Origin: Leptospirillum sp.
GTDB taxonomy: Bacteria; Nitrospirota; Leptospirillia; Leptospirillales; Leptospirillaceae
Direction: 5' to 3'
Length of the DNA: 14,843 bases
Assembly (NCBI GenBank): GCA_027346125.1
Contig: DAIEST010000134.1
Coordinates: 1 to 14,843, forward strand
Numbering within the stretch: the stretch's first letter is position 1; the number at the start of each line of letters is the position of its first letter. Shown piece by piece: positions 14,149 to 14,843 of the stretch. Position numbers and translations under genes: made by a program. The notes below the pieces were generated by a model that saw nothing but the letters and a program-made list of their open reading frames with translations, was not told where the DNA came from and did no database searches.

Positions 14149-14843
14149 TCAGGGAAGGTGACCGGCAATCAAATACTTCAGCGTATTATCCGTAAAGGAT
14201 ATTCCACCACCGACCAGCGGAGATGCGATCGACTGGTTGAACGCGTTGTAGTATCCGGCGGTGAGCCAGATATGGTTCATCACAGTATAGGTGAAATAGG
14301 CCCTCGAAAACGGGCTCGGTGCAATAGGATTGTAGGAACCGATATTGTACAGCGTGAACGTAAATCTCAGGTTCTTCGAGAGGAAGACATCTGTTCCGAC
14401 TCCAAAGCTGTTCTCGATCATTCCCGCCCGGACATCAAAGTTTCCGAACCGTTGGCCGAACTCGACGCTGAATTTGATGGAGGCATTGGTCTGAGTGACC
14501 TGAGAAGGACCAGCAACATAGTTCCCGTTGACCTGGGTATAAGGAACGCTCTGGGCGTAATTTCCCAACTGGGAAGAAACCACCTGGATACGATAGAACT
14601 TGTCGGACCTCGGATAAAGGTCCAGCGTGAAGAACCCGTCGGCGCTCTGGATTCTTGGAAAATAAAAGCCATACATCGAAACGTCGAGAACCATCTGATC
14701 CGATTTATGACTCATATCCGAAAACTTTTTCAGTGTCTTGTTCAGGTTGTTATAGACATCCGGGTTGTTTACAAGCTGGCCGACAGTTCCCTGACCGGAG
14801 TCGATCTTTGCCAGGATGCTGTCCAGGTGGGAAGCCGCTGAAT
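14149..14843 (-). CDS. MCE/MlaD-family protein with beta-barrel-like C-terminus (5' truncated by window edge)
   Basis: The frame is open to the right edge; the ATG at 14715 is internal. The first visible residues, SAASHLDSILAKIDSGQGTVGQLVNNP and on, are the coiled helical repeat (G-x-G-T-x-G-x-L) that follows the MCE domain in MlaD/YebT-type lipid-transport proteins. After DMSHKSDQM the protein turns beta-rich: FFTLDLYPRSDKFYRIQVV, then FDVRAGMIENSFGVGTDVFL, RAYFTYTVMNHIWLTAGY and PLVGGGISFTDNTLKYLIA. This alternating pattern resembles the outer-membrane-barrel-like C-terminal part of long MCE proteins in deltaproteobacteria and related groups, from memory of the family. Such proteins move phospholipids between the inner and outer membranes. 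Permease (MlaE) and ATPase (MlaF) genes would be expected further upstream, beyond the window. The MCE domain itself is not visible, so the family call rests on these two parts. Confidence 0.8.
   Translation of the reverse strand, partial: SAASHLDSILAKIDSGQGTVGQLVNNPDVYNNLNKTLKKFSDMSHKSDQMVLDVSMYGFYFPRIQSADGFFTLDLYPRSDKFYRIQVVSSQLGNYAQSVPYTQVNGNYVAGPSQVTQTNASIKFSVEFGQRFGNFDVRAGMIENSFGVGTDVFLSKNLRFTFTLYNIGSYNPIAPSPFSRAYFTYTVMNHIWLTAGYYNAFNQSIASPLVGGGISFTDNTLKYLIAGHLP

Noticed and set aside
14158..14841. 227-codon plus-strand frame opposite the MCE gene
   Set aside because: The minus strand carries family-like MCE and beta-strand patterns; the plus frame has none.
1..14843. tRNA, rRNA, CRISPR, insertion sequence or phage elements
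   Set aside because: Looked for cloverleaf-like stretches, regularly spaced repeats, transposase motifs and terminal repeats; none seen by eye.

Overview
The window is dense, single-copy bacterial chromosome with moderately high GC, almost no non-coding space, and no tRNA, rRNA, CRISPR array, insertion sequence or phage gene that I can recognise. The gene set fits a Gram-negative, cytochrome-rich respirer: a System II cytochrome c maturation locus, an MCE/MlaD-type outer-membrane lipid transport protein, and polyphosphate-associated genes. Leptospirillum or another Nitrospirota member is my best guess from gene content and style. This is inference, because no search was possible.

Layout. (1) 1-761 (+): the 3' end of a Ppx/GppA-family phosphatase. 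It converges, with a 4-nt overlap, on a minus-strand run. (2) 758-2760 (-): a short leader ORF, a small putative lipoprotein with a fibronectin-III-like domain, and two tandem thymidylate-kinase-like P-loop kinases joined by an ATGA overlap. (3) 2754-7081 (+): a near-consensus promoter drives rpiB, glyA, nrdR and priA (pentose phosphate isomerisation, one-carbon/serine metabolism, control of ribonucleotide reductase, replication restart). (4) 7026-13938 (-): a long head-to-tail run, in transcription order resB, ccsA, a membrane-anchored ResA/TlpA-like thioredoxin, a second secreted TlpA-like thioredoxin, ccdA, a geranylgeranyl-reductase-family flavoprotein and an M50 (site-2-protease-like) peptidase with CBS repeats. 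Its last gene overlaps the end of priA tail to tail by 56 nt. (5) 13939-14148: the resB control region. (6) 14149-14843 (-): the 3' part of an MCE-domain protein whose C-terminus looks like a beta-barrel.

How the genes work together. CcdA carries reducing power across the membrane to the two thioredoxin-like proteins. These keep apocytochrome CXXCH motifs reduced, and ResB-CcsA moves heme and attaches it. The prenyl reductase and membrane protease are in the same run with almost no spacing, which suggests joint expression with membrane or respiratory-chain assembly. resB and ccsA each have a candidate promoter with the same TTGACC -35 box followed by AAAAGGG. The two kinases belong to a divergent Tmk-like type. 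The distal copy keeps the DRY motif and the proximal copy has EQY at the identical position. They sit beside the Ppx gene, so a link to nucleotide or polyphosphate metabolism is possible but unproven.
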